DNA of 64,000 nt from CAVRIA01 sp963721115 (GTDB lineage Bacteria; Desulfobacterota; Binatia; HRBIN30; CADEER01), in the NCBI GenBank assembly GCA_963721115.1, contig CAVRIA010000006.1:124001-188000 (forward strand). The letters are read 5' to 3'. The notes beneath the pieces are model-generated. The model made no database searches and was not told the origin of the DNA. It saw nothing but the letters and a program-made list of their open reading frames with translations. Shown here in pieces: positions 1 to 8,702 of this stretch. Made by a program: the position numbers and the translations under genes. How positions within the stretch are numbered: position 1 is the first letter of the stretch; each line of letters opens with the position of its first letter.

Positions 1-411
1 CGCTGCCGCTCGATCCGCCGCTGCGGGCGGACGTCGTGCAGTTGCCGCACTACGTCTCCCTCAGAACCGTCGGGCGGTGTGCGGGCGGGGTCGAACAGAT
101 CGAAGACCTCAACCCCGGCCTGTTGCCGGCCGTTCACGCCGGAAAGCAGTACATTCCGCAGCGGGTATCGGCTGCGCCTGCCGGCGGGCCGGCGGGAGAG
201 GTTCGAGCACTGCTACGCGCAGGTGCCGGCCCATTTGAAGTTTGCGCGGCAGAAGCGGCAGTACGTGACCCACCGCGTGCGTCGCGGGCAGACTCTCGGG
301 CAGATCGCTCGCCGTTACGGGTTGTCCGTCGAGGAGTTGCAGAGGCGCAACGGGTTGCGCAGCAAGGACGTGATCCGCACCGGACAGGTGCTCCGCATTC
401 CGAGCGGCTGA
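1..411 (+). CDS. Lytic transglycosylase C-terminal part with LysM domain (5'-truncated, one frame break)
   Basis: The last 50 or so residues are a LysM peptidoglycan-binding domain (YVTHRVRRGQTLGQIARRYG, then NGLRSKDVIRTGQVLRIPSG). Upstream, the inter-domain segment typical of MltD-type membrane lytic transglycosylases is readable, but in another frame: from base 3 it reads VQLPHYVSLRTV and VEQIEDLNPGLLPAVHAGKQ, then at about 155-170 the homology moves by one base to SGYRLRLPAGRRERFEHCYA. Both sides join into one sensible protein, so a single extra base is likely (sequencing error or recent mutation). The catalytic SLT domain would lie before the window. Such enzymes cleave periplasmic murein glycan strands. 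The MltD assignment rests only on this tail. Confidence 0.75.
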   Translation, partial: RCRSIRRCGRTSCSCRTTSPSEPSGGVRAGSNRSKTSTPACCRPFTPESSTFRSGYRLRLPAGRRERFEHCYAQVPAHLKFARQKRQYVTHRVRRGQTLGQIARRYGLSVEELQRRNGLRSKDVIRTGQVLRIPSG

Positions 412-415
412 CCCG

Positions 416-886
416 TCAGGTCGGCATCTTCTCGAGATCCGCCCGGATCATCGAGCTCTTCAGGCGCTCGCCGTCGTAGGGCGGGCAGCGGACGATTCTG
501 GCGGCGATGCCGGCATCGCGGAGAGTGCCTTCCCAGCCCCCGCTCTGGTCGTAGCCGAGCACGATGAGGTCGGGCCGGACCTTGCGCACCGAGCGCACGA
601 AGTCGTTCGGCACGCCGACGAAGGCGGCGTCGACGAGCTTGAGCGAGGCGACCAGGCGGCGACGCTCTCGCTGCGTGTGGTGCGGGGACCGGTGCTTGAT
701 GCGGCGGACGCTCTCGTCCCGAGCCACCACGACGCTCAGGTGTACCCCGGGGCGGCCCGAGCGTCGTGCCAGGGCCAGGCCCCGTCGGCGGGCGAACTCG
801 AGCAGGAAAACGTGTCCGAGATGCAGTCCGTCGAAGGTGCCGCCGACGAAGACGCGCACCGGATCGGCCGTGGCCGGTCGCTTCAT
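416..886 (-). CDS. Cytidylyltransferase-like (HxGH) nucleotidyltransferase, FAD-synthase/CoaD type fold
   Basis: The protein has 156 residues. GGTFDGLHLGH near residue 15 is the HxGH nucleotide-binding signature of the cytidylyltransferase-like family (glycerol-3-phosphate cytidylyltransferase, archaeal RibL FAD synthase, CoaD). LIVLGYDQ in the second half is the substrate-side motif seen in the RibL/TagD branch. Length fits a single catalytic domain. It would transfer a nucleotidyl group from NTP to a small phosphorylated substrate in the cytoplasm; which one cannot be told from sequence alone. Its ATG overlaps the stop of the upstream histidine kinase gene by four bases, so the two are probably cotranscribed. 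Confidence 0.8.
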   Translation of the reverse strand: MKRPATADPVRVFVGGTFDGLHLGHVFLLEFARRRGLALARRSGRPGVHLSVVVARDESVRRIKHRSPHHTQRERRRLVASLKLVDAAFVGVPNDFVRSVRKVRPDLIVLGYDQSGGWEGTLRDAGIAARIVRCPPYDGERLKSSMIRADLEKMPT

Positions 887-2178
887 GGCTGCACCGTGCC
901 GGCGGCGGGAAGCCGGACGGAGAAGGTGGAGCCACGGCCGGCGACGGACTCGACCATCATCTGCCCTCCCATCGCCTCGGTGAGCTGGCGCGACAGCGCC
1001 AGTCCGATTCCCACGCCGCCGGCGGCCGTACCGCGACTTCCGCGCCGAAACGGCTCGAAGATGGCCTCGCGTTCGCTGGCGGCGATCCCGACCCCGGTGT
1101 CCACGATGTCGATGCTGACGGTGGAGTCGCCGTTGCGATGGGCGCGGAGATTGACAGTGCCGCTCTCCGTGAACTTGATCGCATTGCTGAGCAAGTTGAC
1201 GAGGACCTGGCGCAGGCGGTCGCGGTCGGCCCGAACGGTCAAGGAGTCGGGTACGTCGGAGATCAGCTCGAGCGCTTTTCCGCGCATGCCCGGGGACACC
1301 AGCTCGATCGCTTCACCGCACACGGGAACCAGCGGAACCGTCTCCATCTGCAGGCTCAGCCGCTTCGCCTCCAACCGCGCCAGGTCCAGGAAGTCATTGG
1401 TCAGGCGGAGCAGCATCCGCGCGTTCGCCGCGACCCGTCCCAGTGGCTCCTGGCAGTCGCGCGGGAAGGCGCCGAAGGTGCCCTCCTGGAGAAGGTCCAG
1501 GTATCCCAGCATCGCATTCAGCGGCGTGCGCAGCTCGTGTGACACGTTGGCGAGAAACTGCGTCTGGGCGCGGTTGGCCTCGGCCAGCGAGCTGTTGGCG
1601 CGACGGAGATCGGCTGCCTGGCGGAAAGATGCGAAGCGGTGGCGTTCGAGAAAGAGGGCGCTTCCGACCGTCATGCCGCCGATGGAGATCAGCCCGAGCG
1701 CGTTGAGGCTCAAGGGCGTGGCGTGCGAGACACCGGCGGCCACCGCGACCAGGAAGGCGACGAAGGATGCGGCGGCGACGGGAAGCTGGCCCCGCCAGCC
1801 CCAGGGGAAGAGAACCATCGTTCCCACGATCAGGTAGCCGAGCGCCAGCACCAGGATCTCCGCCTCGCCCCGAACGGTGACGTGGTACAGGGTCACCAGA
1901 GCGACGAGCGCGATCGATACGCAGGTGGCGATACCCAGAGACCGCAGCGGCGCGAGACGAGTGAGTCCGATCGCGATCGCACACGCCAGGACTTCCAGCG
2001 CGAAGACCACGGCGTACGGGACCGTTCGCGATGGATGGGCCGCGAGTTCGAGCACCGCCGCCAGGGCGAACACGACCAGCAGCAGCAGAGCCCCTTGCGG
2101 AAGCCGTGCCCGGATGATTCGCGCCGTCTCGCGGGAGAACTCCTCCTCGATGGAAGGAGCGTCGGGTTGCTCAGCCAC
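883..2178 (-). CDS. Membrane-anchored sensor histidine kinase
   Basis: The protein has 431 residues from a GTG start. The first 175 residues are strongly hydrophobic and fit five or six membrane segments without an evident periplasmic sensor domain. A short helical linker leads to the dimerisation/phosphoacceptor region ANVSHELRTPLNAMLGYLD (phospho-accepting His about residue 213). The HATPase domain follows: N box LVNLLSNAIKFTE, G1 box DTGVGI, G2 region GGVGIGLALSRQL. No receiver domain and no adjacent response regulator gene, so it is an orphan kinase here. It ends by overlapping the downstream nucleotidyltransferase gene by four bases. The signal sensed is unknown; the membrane bundle suggests a membrane-derived cue. 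Confidence 0.9.
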   Translation of the reverse strand: MAEQPDAPSIEEEFSRETARIIRARLPQGALLLLVVFALAAVLELAAHPSRTVPYAVVFALEVLACAIAIGLTRLAPLRSLGIATCVSIALVALVTLYHVTVRGEAEILVLALGYLIVGTMVLFPWGWRGQLPVAAASFVAFLVAVAAGVSHATPLSLNALGLISIGGMTVGSALFLERHRFASFRQAADLRRANSSLAEANRAQTQFLANVSHELRTPLNAMLGYLDLLQEGTFGAFPRDCQEPLGRVAANARMLLRLTNDFLDLARLEAKRLSLQMETVPLVPVCGEAIELVSPGMRGKALELISDVPDSLTVRADRDRLRQVLVNLLSNAIKFTESGTVNLRAHRNGDSTVSIDIVDTGVGIAASEREAIFEPFRRGSRGTAAGGVGIGLALSRQLTEAMGGQMMVESVAGRGSTFSVRLPAAGTVQP

Positions 2179-2339
2179 GGGACTCCTCTACCAGACCGCG
2201 CAAGGGCTGCAAGCAACGGTGGCCGCGGCGGGTCGCGACCGAAGCGGACGGGATTCCCCGCACCCCCGGCGCCCGGCGCGGCGTGTAGATCGCGGATCCG
2301 CACGTCGCGCCGGCCTCTCGCAACGGCTATGATCCCGGC

Positions 2340-3191
2340 GTGTCGCGTCCAGCGGTCATCGTTCACGGCGGAGCCGGCCGAAGGGATTCGGAGGTCGCCG
2401 CCCTCCAGGACGCCGGTTGTGGCGAGGCCGCGGACTGTGCTTGGGAGATCCTCCGCGGCGGCGGGAGCGCCCTCGACGCCGTGACCGCGGCGGTCGTCCT
2501 TCTCGAGGATCACCCGCTCTTCAATGCCGGCGTGGGGTCGGTCTTGACGTCGGAAGGAACGGTCGAGATGGATGCGTCGGTGATGGACGGGCGGACCCAC
2601 GCGGCCGGAGCCGTGGCACTCGTCACCGGCGTCCGCAATCCGATCCGCGCCGCTCGCGCGGTGATGGAAGACGCGCGTCATGTCTTGATCGCGGGGCCGG
2701 CGGTCGAGGCCTTCGCCCTCATCCGGGGCCTTCCGACCGAGCATCGCGAGGCCTTCGTCACCGACCGCCAGGTGCGCCGCTGGCGGTCCGGTTCGGCTCC
2801 GGGGGGAGGTACGGTCGGGGCGGCGGCAATCGACCGGCAAGGGCACGTCGCCGCGGCGACCTCGACGGGAGGCCTCCTGCGCAAGCGAGCAGGACGCATC
2901 GGCGACTCGGCCATCGTCGGTGCCGGAACCTACGCCGACGACCGCTGCGGCGCGGCGTCCGCCACCGGTGACGGCGAGGCGATCATCGTCTCCGGCCTGA
3001 CGAGACGCGCGGTCGCGCTGCTCGGCGAGGGGCTGCACCCCTCGCGGGCCGCGCGTCAGGTTCTGCGAGACCTGATGCGAACGCCGTCCGGCGCCGGGCT
3101 GATTCTCGTCGATCGCTTCGGACGGATCGGCTCCGGCCACAACACGCCGAGCATGCCGACGGCGTACCGCGACGAGGACGACCGTCGATGA
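2340..3191 (+). CDS. Isoaspartyl peptidase / plant-type L-asparaginase (Ntn hydrolase)
   Basis: The protein has 283 residues and starts with GTG. It opens with VIVHGGAGR, the oxyanion/N-terminal signature of family T2 asparaginases, followed by GSALDAVTAAVVLLEDHPLF and FNAGVGSVLT. The self-cleavage site is GGGTVGAAAID, giving Thr158 as the predicted nucleophile of the beta subunit. The downstream pieces AAATSTGGLLRKRAGRIGDS and VGAGTYAD supply the substrate pocket. The family removes isoaspartyl residues from damaged peptides or hydrolyses asparagine after autoproteolysis. It is transcribed divergently from the kinase gene across a 160-base gap. Slightly short at the C-terminus compared with the 310-320 residues usual for the family. 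Confidence 0.9.
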   Translation: MSRPAVIVHGGAGRRDSEVAALQDAGCGEAADCAWEILRGGGSALDAVTAAVVLLEDHPLFNAGVGSVLTSEGTVEMDASVMDGRTHAAGAVALVTGVRNPIRAARAVMEDARHVLIAGPAVEAFALIRGLPTEHREAFVTDRQVRRWRSGSAPGGGTVGAAAIDRQGHVAAATSTGGLLRKRAGRIGDSAIVGAGTYADDRCGAASATGDGEAIIVSGLTRRAVALLGEGLHPSRAARQVLRDLMRTPSGAGLILVDRFGRIGSGHNTPSMPTAYRDEDDRR

Positions 3192-3294
3192 ACCGGAGCG
3201 GGCGCAGCTTGCCTGGGTGCGGGGTTTCTGGTGTTAGTCATCTTCGCGGTTCGTCCGTACCGCGTGCATCCCGAATTTCGAGGAGGTGAGTGAG

Positions 3295-3510
3295 ATGGCA
3301 AAGAAGGCGTCCGCAAAGAAAAGCGGAAGCGCGAAGAGCAAGCGGGCGAGCAAGCTCGTGGCACGTCCGAACCGGGCCAAGGCGCGGTCCGCGAAACCCG
3401 CCGCGCGGGCGAAGCGGCCGGCGCCGCCCGCCGCCCGCCGGGCCAAGTCGGCGGACGACAAGTACCAGCAGACGGGAGCACCATGGTGGAAGCAGTACCT
3501 GCCGGACTAG
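3295..3510 (+). CDS. Small Lys/Ala/Arg-rich basic protein (histone H1-like)
   Basis: A 71-residue protein starting at ATG 3295. An AGGAGG ribosome site at 3281-3286 lies eight bases upstream and decides against the GTG at 3286. Nearly all of it is Lys, Arg, Ala and Pro in low-complexity order (MAKKASAKKSGSAKSK). It ends in a non-basic tail, YQQTGAPWWKQYLPD, with two tryptophans. Such basic composition is typical of bacterial H1-like DNA-compacting proteins, but low complexity makes homology unsafe. The aromatic C-terminal tail is a distinctive feature that could be a docking motif. It stands alone between the peptidase and a secreted-protein pair. Confidence 0.65.
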   Translation: MAKKASAKKSGSAKSKRASKLVARPNRAKARSAKPAARAKRPAPPAARRAKSADDKYQQTGAPWWKQYLPD

Positions 3511-3602
3511 GTGCCGGCCGAGTGGCGCTGCGCCGAAGGCGCTTCGGAACCTTCCCTCCGCGGCGTGAGTTCTGGATCACATGAAACAGTCTCGCGCCGT
3601 GG

Positions 3603-4154
3603 ATGCTCCTCGCCGTTGCCGTTCTCCTGGCGGCACCGCTGCCGGCGACCGTTGTCGTTCCCAAGGACTTCGCGGCACTGTGCAGGGAGGCGGACATGGT
3701 CTTCGTCGGCACCGTCAGCGATGTGCGATCCCGCTGGGTCGACCAGGCCAACAGCGACATCGAAACGCTGGTGACGTTCTCCGATCTCGATCCCCTGTTC
3801 GGCGTAGAGCAGACGACGGTGACGCTGCGCTTCGCGGGTGGAGAGGTCGACGGCCGCCGCGAGGAGATCGCGGGCATTCCCCGGTTTCAGGTCGGGGAAC
3901 GGGCGATCCTCTTCGCGCGCCGGGGACGCTGGCTGAATCCCATCGTCGGCTTTCAGCAGGGATGCTTCCGCGTCGCCGACGGCGACGCGGGGCCGGTCGT
4001 CCTCAGTGCCGACGGGCGCCCGCTCGTCGACATCCGGCAAGGCGCCGCGCGCCTGGGCGCGCCGGACGCCGGAACCGGTACCGCGATGCCGCTCGACGTC
4101 TTCCTGGATCGCGTGCGGCACGAGATCGCGTCCGACCGCGGCGGCGGATCGTGA
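3603..4154 (+). CDS. Secreted protein of unknown function, partner of the adjacent metalloprotease
   Basis: The protein has 183 residues. A hydrophobic start (MLLAVAVLLAAPLPATVVVP) looks like a signal peptide, though with no basic residue before it. The in-frame stop just upstream means ATG 3603 is the first possible ATG, so the true leader may be slightly different if a base is wrong here. The body contains FAALCREADMVFVGTVSDVR and VGERAILFARRG, a beta-rich pattern seen in uncharacterised periplasmic proteins that occur next to matrixin-like proteases. The stop overlaps the start of the protease gene (TGATG), strong evidence for cotranslation. No catalytic motif recognised. Confidence 0.65.
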   Translation: MLLAVAVLLAAPLPATVVVPKDFAALCREADMVFVGTVSDVRSRWVDQANSDIETLVTFSDLDPLFGVEQTTVTLRFAGGEVDGRREEIAGIPRFQVGERAILFARRGRWLNPIVGFQQGCFRVADGDAGPVVLSADGRPLVDIRQGAARLGAPDAGTGTAMPLDVFLDRVRHEIASDRGGGS

Positions 4155-4984
4155 TGCGAAAGCTCGTTCTGCTCGGAGTCGTTCTCTTGCTCGTCGCCGA
4201 GCCCGCTGCGGCCTTCGAGCTGTTGCGGGTCGACAACGACCCGTGCCATCGCGATCAGCAGAATCTCTACTGGACTTCGGCGCAGGCGCTCGTCAACACG
4301 GCGCAGCTGCCGCTGGAGCTGCAAGGGCTCGGAGTCGAAGCGCAGGCGCGCTGGAACGCGAGCACGCGCCGGTTCCGGTTTCAGACCACCGGCACCGGCA
4401 ACCGCGGCGCTCTCTGCGACTCCAACGACCACGTGACGACGATGGCCTTCTCGGACGTCTTCTGTGACGGCAGCGCCTTCGGCGACGCTCTCGGCGTCAC
4501 GCGCAGCGTTTGGAACTCGGACGGCACGCTCATCGACGCGGACGTCGTCTTCAACGTGAACAGCCGCGTTCGCACCGATCAGCCGGCGTTCCTGGAAGTG
4601 GCGATGCACGAGCTGGGACACGTGCTGGGCCTCGATCACTCGGACGCTTGCGGTCGTTCCGGGGCCGGCACCCTGATGAAGGCGACCCTGAACTTCTCGG
4701 CCCCGCGCCTCGAAGCGCCGCAAGCCGACGACGTCGCGGGCGCCGATGCCATCTATCCCTCTTCCGGCGGCGGCGGTGACGTCCCACAGGGCGCGAACTC
4801 CTGCGCCATCGTCGCCCCGGCCGGCCGGTGGCCCGGCCTTCCCTTCCTTTGCCTCCCGCTCCTGTTGCTTCTCCGGCGACGGCGACCGGGTGCGCGAAGA
4901 TACGCTGCAGCTCCCGGACGAAGAAGCCGAGACCTGTGCGGGGCCCGGCAAGTCGAGATTGACGGCAGGTCGAAACTCCTTTAG
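4154..4984 (+). CDS. Secreted matrixin-type zinc metalloprotease (M10-like)
   Basis: A 276-residue protein with a clean signal peptide (MRKLVLLGVVLLLVAEPAAA). The extended zinc site HELGHVLGLDH gives ligands His152, His156 and His162 with Glu153 as the general base, as in matrixins. The preceding strand VNVNSRVRT-like region and the following DDVAGADAIYP (peptidoglycan-binding-like turn of M10 enzymes) agree. Near residue 220 there is a hydrophobic stretch (PFLCLPLLLLLRRRR) followed by arginines, like the C-terminal sorting tails of MYXO-CTERM/GlyGly-CTERM proteins. The roughly 30 residues after it are unusual for such a tail. Predicted to be exported and possibly held at the surface. Cotranslated with the upstream secreted protein. 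Confidence 0.85.
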   Translation: MRKLVLLGVVLLLVAEPAAAFELLRVDNDPCHRDQQNLYWTSAQALVNTAQLPLELQGLGVEAQARWNASTRRFRFQTTGTGNRGALCDSNDHVTTMAFSDVFCDGSAFGDALGVTRSVWNSDGTLIDADVVFNVNSRVRTDQPAFLEVAMHELGHVLGLDHSDACGRSGAGTLMKATLNFSAPRLEAPQADDVAGADAIYPSSGGGGDVPQGANSCAIVAPAGRWPGLPFLCLPLLLLLRRRRPGARRYAAAPGRRSRDLCGARQVEIDGRSKLL

Positions 4985-5436
4985 TAAGGTTGTCATTGGT
5001 ACGGGGGTGCTGACGCACGACTCGCCCGTACCACGTAAACGCGCCAGGCCCCCGGGCAGGCGCAACGTCGGATCGAGGCGGCAGGGTTGGAACGTCGACC
5101 GGAACCGTAGCGATTCGTCGAGCAGCTTGAACGGAATGTTGGGACGCTCGCGCGGAGCGTGCGCCTCGCCTCCAGGGTTTCTTCCGACGGCGCGGCGAAT
5201 CAGTACCACTGTGAAAGGGCGCACCGAGCGCTGCGACGGGGGCGCCTTCCGAGTCCCCCTCGACGGAGACAGTAGTCCGGAATGTGGCCGCCAACGTGCG
5301 CCAAGCCGGTTTCCGGCCGGCCCGAGAGTTTGATGAGAGCCAGACCGAACAAAATGCATGCACCGATGATCAGGAGCGCGACCAAAGCAGTTTCACCACC
5401 TTCTCCGCGCGCCGTACCCGGAGGGTGCCCTCACCC
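4985..5436. other. Intergenic region upstream of recQ, no confident gene
   Basis: About 450 bases without a convincing gene. On the minus strand a 61-residue reading frame (5385 down to 5200, TTG start) begins with one hydrophobic segment (LVALLIIGACILFGLALIKL) and has a purine-rich stretch upstream. It could encode a tiny membrane protein, but start codon, composition after the segment and isolation make this weak. No hairpin or clear promoter seen. Confidence 0.3.
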
Positions 5437-7146
5437 ATGACCCGCCGTCGTCGTCGCCGCCGTCGACCCGACGGCAACCGGGAACCGCGAGGCGAAGGGC
5501 GTCAGCTCACCCCCGTCGAGGTGGCCGCCCGCCGGCTCGGAATCGATCGCCTCTATCCCGAGCAGGAGCGGGTGATCGCCGACGGGATGGCCGGGCGGGA
5601 CGCCCTCGTGGTTCTGCCGACGGGGTTCGGGAAATCGGCTTGCTACCAGATTCCCTCCATGGTCCTTCCCAAGCCGGTCGTGCTCATCTCGCCGCTGCTC
5701 GCCCTCCTGCGCGATCAGCACGAGAAGCTTCTGAAGCGCGACATCGCCTGTGTTCGCCTGGACGGCACCGTGCGGGGCAAGGCGCGGAAGGAGGCGTTGG
5801 AGAGAATCGCCACCGGCGGCTCGCTTCTGGTCATGACCACGCCGGAGACGCTCGGATCGGAGCAGGGGACCGAGGCTTTGAAGGCGTCGGGCGTGAGCCT
5901 CGCGGCGGTGGACGAGGCGCACTGCATCTCCGAATGGGGGCACGACTTCCGGCCGGCCTATCTGCAGTTGGGCGAGCGCCTGCGCGCCCTCGGCGCCCCC
6001 CCGCTCATGGCGCTCACGGCCACGGCGACGGAGAACGTTCGCAACGACATCATCCGCTTCCTCGGCCTGCGGGACCCGTCGGTCATCGCTGCCTCGCCGC
6101 ACCGGGCCAACCTCGCGTTCGAGGTCCTGCAGAGCCGTGGCGACGCCCGCCTGCGCGCACTGGTGCGGTTTGCGCGCCGCCTCCGGCGGCCCGGCATCAT
6201 CTACTGCTCGACGACTCGCGAGGTCGACAACGTCTTCACGGCGCTGCAGATGCTGCGCATTCCGGCCCACCGTTATCATGGCAAGATGGCCTCCGGGGAC
6301 CGCAATCACCAGCAGGAGATGTACATGAAGGCCGGCCGGCGCACCGTCATGGCTGCCACCAGCGCCTTCGGTCTCGGAATCGACAAGCCGGACATACGCT
6401 ACATCATCCACTACCAGTCTCCCGCGTCGCTCGAGCAGTATGTCCAGGAAGCCGGGCGAGCCGGCCGGGACGGGCAGAAGGCGAACTGCATCCTGCTCTA
6501 CGACGAGAGCGACCGCAGCGTCCACGAAGCCTTGCTGCAGAAGAGCCGGGTGCGACCCGACCAGCTCTACAGGCTCGGCAAGGCGCTGGCGGCCTGGGCC
6601 GGCGAGGGGCGCGCCCCGAACCTGGAGGCGCTCGCCATCTCCGCCGGACAGGGGCCGCGGGTGACCGCCGCCCTGCTGGCCGTGCTCGAGGAGGCCGGCC
6701 TCGTCTCGCTCGACGAGAACGGGGCGATCCAGGTGCTGGTCCCGGCGGAGTCGGTCGAGGAGCGCGCGCGCAGCCTGGCCGGCCAGTTCGAGACCCTGCG
6801 AACGCAAGACGGTCGCCGCCTCGACTCCCTCGCCGAGTACGCCCTGAGCACCGATTGCCGCGCCGTCTTCCTGCGGCGCTACTTCGGCGAGGCGGATGGA
6901 GCGGCATGCGGGCTGTGCGATATCTGTCGCGGGCGGCCGGAACGGCCGTCGAGCTTCTGGGAGCCGATCGCCCAGCCGGAGCGCAAAAAAAAGAAACGCC
7001 ACCGCACCAACCGGCGCCGCCGTTCGAAGCGGCCCAGCGAGCAACAACAGCCGCCGGAGTTGCCCGCCACGCCGCTGCTCGACGTGGAGCAAGGCGGCGA
7101 AGCGCTGCTACCCATCGACGAGATCTCGATTCCTGTCGAAGACTGA
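5437..7146 (+). CDS. recQ: ATP-dependent DNA helicase RecQ
   Basis: The start chosen is ATG 5437, which begins the Arg-rich leader MTRRRRRRRR; a longer frame exists upstream but lacks similarity. Helicase core: Walker A LPTGFGKSACYQ (about residues 60-71), motif II VDEAHCISEWGHDF with Asp159, motif III MALTATAT, motif VI QEAGRAGRDGQ. The RecQ zinc site is complete: Cys474, Cys491, Cys494 and Cys497. A winged-helix-like region precedes a Lys/Arg-rich tail of about 60 residues; no HRDC domain is visible, so at 569 residues it is a RecQ without HRDC. Role: 3'-5' unwinding during recombination and fork repair. The stop is followed immediately by an interspersed repeat. Confidence 0.95.
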   Translation: MTRRRRRRRRPDGNREPRGEGRQLTPVEVAARRLGIDRLYPEQERVIADGMAGRDALVVLPTGFGKSACYQIPSMVLPKPVVLISPLLALLRDQHEKLLKRDIACVRLDGTVRGKARKEALERIATGGSLLVMTTPETLGSEQGTEALKASGVSLAAVDEAHCISEWGHDFRPAYLQLGERLRALGAPPLMALTATATENVRNDIIRFLGLRDPSVIAASPHRANLAFEVLQSRGDARLRALVRFARRLRRPGIIYCSTTREVDNVFTALQMLRIPAHRYHGKMASGDRNHQQEMYMKAGRRTVMAATSAFGLGIDKPDIRYIIHYQSPASLEQYVQEAGRAGRDGQKANCILLYDESDRSVHEALLQKSRVRPDQLYRLGKALAAWAGEGRAPNLEALAISAGQGPRVTAALLAVLEEAGLVSLDENGAIQVLVPAESVEERARSLAGQFETLRTQDGRRLDSLAEYALSTDCRAVFLRRYFGEADGAACGLCDICRGRPERPSSFWEPIAQPERKKKKRHRTNRRRRSKRPSEQQQPPELPATPLLDVEQGGEALLPIDEISIPVED

Positions 7147-7147
7147 C

Positions 7148-7305
7148 CTGAAACTCGCCCGGGCTGTGCCCGGGTTCGTAGGCAAAGGCTGAGGCTGGGG
7201 ATCGACTCCAAAGACCACGCGAAGCGCGCACCGTCCTCAGCCCGAGCCTGAGCCTCAGCCTCAGCCTGTTCCGGAAGTCCGTGTGTTTCTCGGCTCGAAT
7301 GATCC
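7148..7305 (+). repeat. Interspersed repeat B, copy 1 (inverted partner at 41,853-42,016)
   Basis: Starts two bases after the recQ stop. It contains a GC-rich hairpin (CCCGGGCTGTGCCCGGG, about 7157-7173), a run of AGCCTC/GAGCCT units, and ends GTGTGTTTCTCGGCTCGAAT then GATCC. The reverse complement of 41,853-42,016 matches it end to end with few differences at the edges and more change in the middle. The hairpin may also act as the recQ terminator, although no T tract follows. Confidence 0.85.
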
Positions 7306-7383
7306 AGCGCAGCCCGGGGGTAACGCTAACGGCTAGATTGATAAGTCTCATAATTCAGTTGATTTGTGGCCACCGCTCCGTCT

Positions 7384-8592
7384 ATGCTCCCGCGTGTGGC
7401 GGGAAGCGAGGGATCATCCGGCCGCTGGTCGGTCCTGGCGGTCGACGACGAACCGCAGAATCAGCGCGCAGTGCGGCGGGCGCTGGCGGATGAATGCCGG
7501 GTGGTGACCGCGAGCGGCGGGGAAGAGGCACTGGCGGCCCTGAGCCGAGAGCCCTTCGCGTTGTGCGTCGTCGACCATCGCATGCCGGGGATGAGCGGCA
7601 CCGAGCTCCTCGCGCACGTTCGGCAGACGCACTCCGAGATGATCCGGGTGGTCCTCACCGGCTACGCCGATATTGACACCCTGCTCGACGCCATCAACAG
7701 CGGTCACGTCTACCACGTTCTGTGTAAGCCGTGGGATGCGCGCGAGTTGCGCCTGGTCGTGCGGCGGGGGCTGGAGCGCTTCGCCGCCGAACGCGAGCGC
7801 GGCCGGCTGCGGCGGGAGCTGGAGATCGCCTGCGCCGGCGCGCGGCGTGAAGCGGAGCAGAAGAGCAGACTGCTCGCGCTGGCGGCGCACGAGCTCGGAA
7901 CACCGCTCCACATCCTGGTCAATGCCATCGCCCTGATCGAGTCGACCGGGCTCCCGCCTGCCGCCGCGGGCTGGGTCGAGAGCGCGCAGCGTGCGACCTC
8001 CTGGCTGGCGCGCGGCGTGACGCAGCTCAACACGGCGTCCCGGATTCGCGAGCGCCGGCTTCTCCTGCGCCGCCGGCCGACCGACCTGGGTGCGTTGGTC
8101 GACGGCCTCCTGGACGAGCTGTCTCCGGCCTCGCGGGAGCGGCGCCTCCATCTGGTGTTCCCGCGCCGCGCCCCGACCGAATGCGCCGTAGTGGATCCCG
8201 ACTGGATCCGCCTGGCGCTGTGGAACCTGCTGACCAACGCCATCCGGTTCACGCCCGACGGGGGCGCGGTCGCGGTCGAGATGGAGGCGCCGGGGGACGA
8301 GATCATCTTCGTCGTGCGCGACACGGGCGTCGGCATTGCCGCGGAGGTGGTCGACGAGATCTTCGAGCCGTTTTCCGCCGCGGCGGGCGACGTTCTGCTG
8401 CACGGATCGGGGCTGTTCGCGTTCGGGGCGCGGGGATTGGGTCTGGGGTTGGCGACGGTGAAGGGGATCGCGGAGGCGCACGGCGGCAGCGTGGAGGTCT
8501 CCAGTGTGGCCGGCGCGGGAAGCCGCTTTCGACTGCGCCTGCCGCTCGATGGCGCCCCCGCCACCGGTACCGCCGCGGCCGATCGAGACTGA
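7384..8592 (+). CDS. Hybrid two-component protein: N-terminal receiver, C-terminal histidine kinase
   Basis: 402 residues from ATG 7384 (a GTG at 7366 is an alternative). Residues about 15-130 form a receiver domain: acidic pocket VDDEPQNQ, phospho-acceptor FALCVVDHRMPGMSG with Asp64, switch residue region VVLTGYAD, conserved Lys in VLCKPWDARELR. This arrangement resembles the RpfG/CheY-like receivers found in phosphodiesterase regulators. A helical linker leads to a degenerate H box, LAAHELGTPLHIL (His169), where the usual HELRTPL arginine is Gly. The ATPase domain has LLTNAIRFTPDGG, DTGVGIAAEV and GLGLGLATVKGIAEAHGG. No membrane segment, so cytoplasmic. Receiver-first order suggests it relays from another kinase. 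Confidence 0.88.
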   Translation: MLPRVAGSEGSSGRWSVLAVDDEPQNQRAVRRALADECRVVTASGGEEALAALSREPFALCVVDHRMPGMSGTELLAHVRQTHSEMIRVVLTGYADIDTLLDAINSGHVYHVLCKPWDARELRLVVRRGLERFAAERERGRLRRELEIACAGARREAEQKSRLLALAAHELGTPLHILVNAIALIESTGLPPAAAGWVESAQRATSWLARGVTQLNTASRIRERRLLLRRRPTDLGALVDGLLDELSPASRERRLHLVFPRRAPTECAVVDPDWIRLALWNLLTNAIRFTPDGGAVAVEMEAPGDEIIFVVRDTGVGIAAEVVDEIFEPFSAAAGDVLLHGSGLFAFGARGLGLGLATVKGIAEAHGGSVEVSSVAGAGSRFRLRLPLDGAPATGTAAADRD

Positions 8593-8702
8593 GTGATGGC
8601 GCGGCGATCGGCGGGGCTCGCGATGCCGCGATTCGAGCTCCGTGAGTGCCGTTCCGGTTGAGAGTGGCCCGAAGGGTGCTTTCGCGTTAGACTCCTGTTC
8701 CG

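Noticed and set aside
5200..5385. Minus-strand 61-codon frame with one hydrophobic segment
   Set aside because: TTG start, isolated, no conserved motif; kept only as a remark in the intergenic entry.
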